Positions 61,786 to 64,000 of a DNA stretch of 64,000 bases are shown here, piece by piece. Position numbers and translations under genes: made by a program. Source of the stretch: Diadophis punctatus similis (lineage: Eukaryota; Chordata; Lepidosauria; Squamata; Dipsadidae); contig JALIGW010000002.1 of NCBI GenBank assembly GCA_023053685.1, positions 42,910,720-42,974,719 on the forward strand, written 5' to 3'. Position 1 is the stretch's first letter, and every line of letters begins with the position of its first letter. Under the pieces are notes generated by a model that was given only the letters and a program-made list of their open reading frames with translations, searched no databases and was not told the DNA's origin.

Positions 61786-62009
61786 ATTGTGGTCAGCCGG
61801 GACGGGAAAGCGGTGATTGTGTTCAGCCGGGACGGGAAAGCGGGCAGGAGAAGCTCCGCGCCGCAACCGCCGCCAGTTCCATCGGCTATACGCCGAAGGA
61901 CTGGCCCGGGCGAACCGGGAGGATTTCACCCCTGCTGCGAGCCATATGCAGTCATCAAAAGAGCCACATCTGGCTCGCGAGCCATAGGTTCCCGACCCCT
62001 GGCTTACAG

Positions 62010-63065
62010 TGTTCTATAGAACTAGAATACACCCCCCTCCCCGCCTTAAATCTTCTCTGACAATACAGGAAGATTAGAGAAAAGAGAGTGGACCATTTTG
62101 TTGCTTTTGTTACTTTCAAAAATTAATTTTGTAGGATTCTTAAAATTGAACAAAGAACATCTGCATTACTTTCTCCTTAAGCATCTTTGATAGTCATGAA
62201 TATTTATTAGCTTCTACCTCTGTATCTCATAGCTTTTCATTCTTAGTTGCTTGGAAACTACCATAATTATGTAAAATAGTAATTGCATTTATACTCTGCT
62301 TACAATTAAAATCCAATTAAAAGCATCACATTTCTGTATTATGTCATTTTTATTATGTTATCTTATAGTGATTTATAGCAATCTCCTTGGGTTTGTATGC
62401 AATTGATTGTTTAGAAATCTTCCAAGTTCTTCCCTTCAGGGATAGTGTCAAGGAAAAGCTACAAGCAGGTGAGTGGTAAAGATATCTACTCACAAAAACA
62501 GATCCTTCTTGTCAAGATGGCACTTAAAATAAAGCAGCAGGATTCTACAAAAATAAGGAAAAGTTGGCAATATTACGGGATCACCATTTTCACTCCTGTG
62601 TTATGTCTGTGCAACACAGAACACAGGAAAAAAGTGTAAAATATATTTAAAATACAGATTCTTTTCAATGATAATGTCAGTACTTTTATAACACTGGCTC
62701 ATAGCTTGCTAGTATTCTTTGATTCTGCTTTATCACCTGAAGTTCTTTTACCATCTGGTTCACTAGCTACAACTATTTCTGAATAGGAATACCCTGCCAA
62801 CAGTATTTCATGTCTTAATAAGCTCCTGATTAGATAATTAGAATACCTTAAATTTGGAACTGTTTATAAAGGAAACCCAGAAACTAAAGCGATGGCAAAG
62901 CAGGAATAGAAGGACTTTAATTGGTAATAACAAGGTGAATAACATTTCACTGAAGGGTTTGGTTATTTTTTTGCTCCTAAGCCCAATTAAAGAATAAGCG
63001 TATGCAACAAAATGCACTAATGACATCAAAAGTTGAGATATCTGGCTTATTAACCCAAAATGTGG
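62010..63065. other. AT-rich intronic DNA, nothing recognised
   Basis: No supported feature on either strand. Confidence 0.45.
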
Positions 63066-63404
63066 GGTTGGACCAGGGGTGAAATCCAGCAGGTTCTGGA
63101 GAACTGGCAGCGAAAATTTTGAGTAGTTCGGAGAACCGGTAGTGGAAATTTTGAGTAGTTCGGAGAACCGGCAAATACCACCTCTGGCTGGCCCCAGAGT
63201 GGGGTGGGAATGGAGATTTTGCAATATCGTTCCCCCAGGAGTGGGGAGGGAATGGGGATTTTGCAGTATCCTTCCACTAGAGTGGGGTGGGAATGGAGAT
63301 TTTGTAGTATCCTTCCCCTGCCACACCCACCAAGCCACACCACTCCCACACCACGCCCACAGAACTGATAGTAAAAAAATTTGGATTTCACCACTGGGTT
63401 GGAC
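63066..63404. mobile_element. hAT-type MITE, 323 bp, with perfect 8-bp duplication and internal tandem repeats
   Basis: The element spans 63074-63396, beginning CAGGGGTGAAATCCA and ending TGGATTTCACCACTG. The flanks ggttggac are identical (63066-63073 and 63397-63404). Inside are two tandem series: a 34-bp unit with TTTTGAGTAGTTCGGAGAAC (63095-63175) and a roughly 42-bp unit with GAGTGGGGTGGGAATGGAGA (63195-63319, three copies). Minus-strand open frames here reflect these repeats. Confidence 0.95.
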
Positions 63405-64000
63405 CAAGGTACTTGGCCTTTAATAGGAGGAAGTGGAAACTGATTTTCCTTTCCCTTAACACCTACTACCAATAGAGCGCTAGAAAACCATTCACTTGCA
63501 ATCTGAATGGGAGTGGAATAGGGGGTAGCATAACAGCTCAATGGAAAGAAAATAACTCCTGTAAATTAGGAAGAAGAATCACATATGAATGGATCCTTTA
63601 TTTCATTTTTCTTGCCTGAGTGACACATTGCTCATATGGTTTTCCGATTCCTAGTTTCTGAAGAATAGTAGGAAAAGGACCAGATAGAAAAGTTAGTTTA
63701 CTGGATTTTTCCATTAAAATTTGCATCAGAAAATATTTCCATCAGATTATAGGGTTTTTAATTCACTAAATTTTCTGGCTTTAGTGACTTTCATGTATTT
63801 TACAGTATAATGTTTTGCATGATTGAGTAATTCGGAGTTGCATGTAAAGCATAATTTCTAACATAAACTTCCTTAGCTAGCCAAAGATTTTCCCCAAAAT
63901 GTAGTTTTACAAGTTAATTGCTCAACACTGTTCCTTCCTCATAGCACAAATATATCAATTATTATTTTCTTAAAAGTTTATATATCTTATTTTCATCAGC
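63405..64000. other. AT-rich intronic DNA, nothing recognised
   Basis: No supported feature on either strand. Confidence 0.45.

Larger units (their letters stand above)
60157..62009. mobile_element. Large non-autonomous hAT element, 1.84 kb, with CpG-rich palindromes
   Basis: The element spans 60165-62001. Termini CAGGGGTCGGGAACCT and AGGTTCCCGACCCCTG form a perfect 16-bp inverted repeat. The flanks gcttacag are identical (60157-60164 and 62002-62009). Subterminal repeats of GAGAGCCAT and GAGCCA occur at both ends. It contains a CTTT/CTT microsatellite (60408-60571), a 404-bp inverted repeat (60673-61076 and 61246-61649) and a 64-bp perfect palindrome (61722-61785). No transposase is encoded; all open frames here derive from the repeats. 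Confidence 0.93.

Noticed and set aside
62838..63541. Minus-strand frames of 163 and 189 codons
   Set aside because: They run through a hAT MITE with tandem repeats and contain no recognisable domain.

Overview
This window is AT-rich, repeat-dense vertebrate nuclear DNA, almost certainly from a squamate reptile and most likely a snake. The evidence is the combination of CR1 LINEs, an L1-type element, RTE-BovB, R4/Dong, DIRS (tyrosine-recombinase) elements, many small hAT and TA-target transposons, and LINE tails that pass into (GAATA)n or (ATTCT)n microsatellites, a pattern described for snakes. There are no bacterial-type genes, tRNAs, rRNAs or CRISPR arrays.

The only host gene found is FBXL17, on the minus strand. 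Two complete coding exons are visible: 44482-44589 (36 codons, phase 0) and 40295-40425 (43 codons plus two bases). Both have consensus splice sites and encode consecutive leucine-rich repeats of this F-box protein. I did not find the neighbouring exons, so essentially the whole window appears to be FBXL17 intron.

Layout by coordinate: 0.3-1 kb holds a small hAT MITE and an R4 remnant. 5.0-7.5 kb is a nested trio: a CR1 fragment whose tail is a TAA microsatellite, with an R4/Dong element inserted in it. 12.75-13.55 kb is a TA-flanked transposon with internal repeats. 14.3-14.6 kb is a compound microsatellite. 15.2-16.0 kb is a GC-rich block with inverted ends. 16.6-19.1 kb is a 2.5-kb, nearly intact CR1. 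20.5-21.7 kb and 26.1-26.5 kb are further CR1 copies. 22.6-24.2 kb is a broken DIRS element. 29.0-35.8 kb is a second DIRS element with inverted ends that has received a solo LTR and, inside its gag remnant, a full-length L1-like element carrying ORF1 but no ORF2. 37.0-38.5 kb is a nest of hAT and TA-target MITEs. 40.7-41.7 kb holds BovB and other LINE fragments. 48.1-49.2 kb is a LINE ending in (GAATA)n. 60.2-62.0 kb is an 1.8-kb hAT element containing a CpG-rich 404-bp inverted repeat. 63.1-63.4 kb is another hAT MITE.

The most interesting object is the 2.8-kb insertion at 31768-34583. It has a 5' leader, an L1-type ORF1, an AT-rich repeated spacer, a G-rich 3' UTR and a poly(A) tail, bounded by a 15-bp target duplication. 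It looks like a reptilian counterpart of the mammalian 'half-L1' (HAL1) elements. Second is the chain in which a CR1 tail supplied the TAA array that an R4 element then used as its target.
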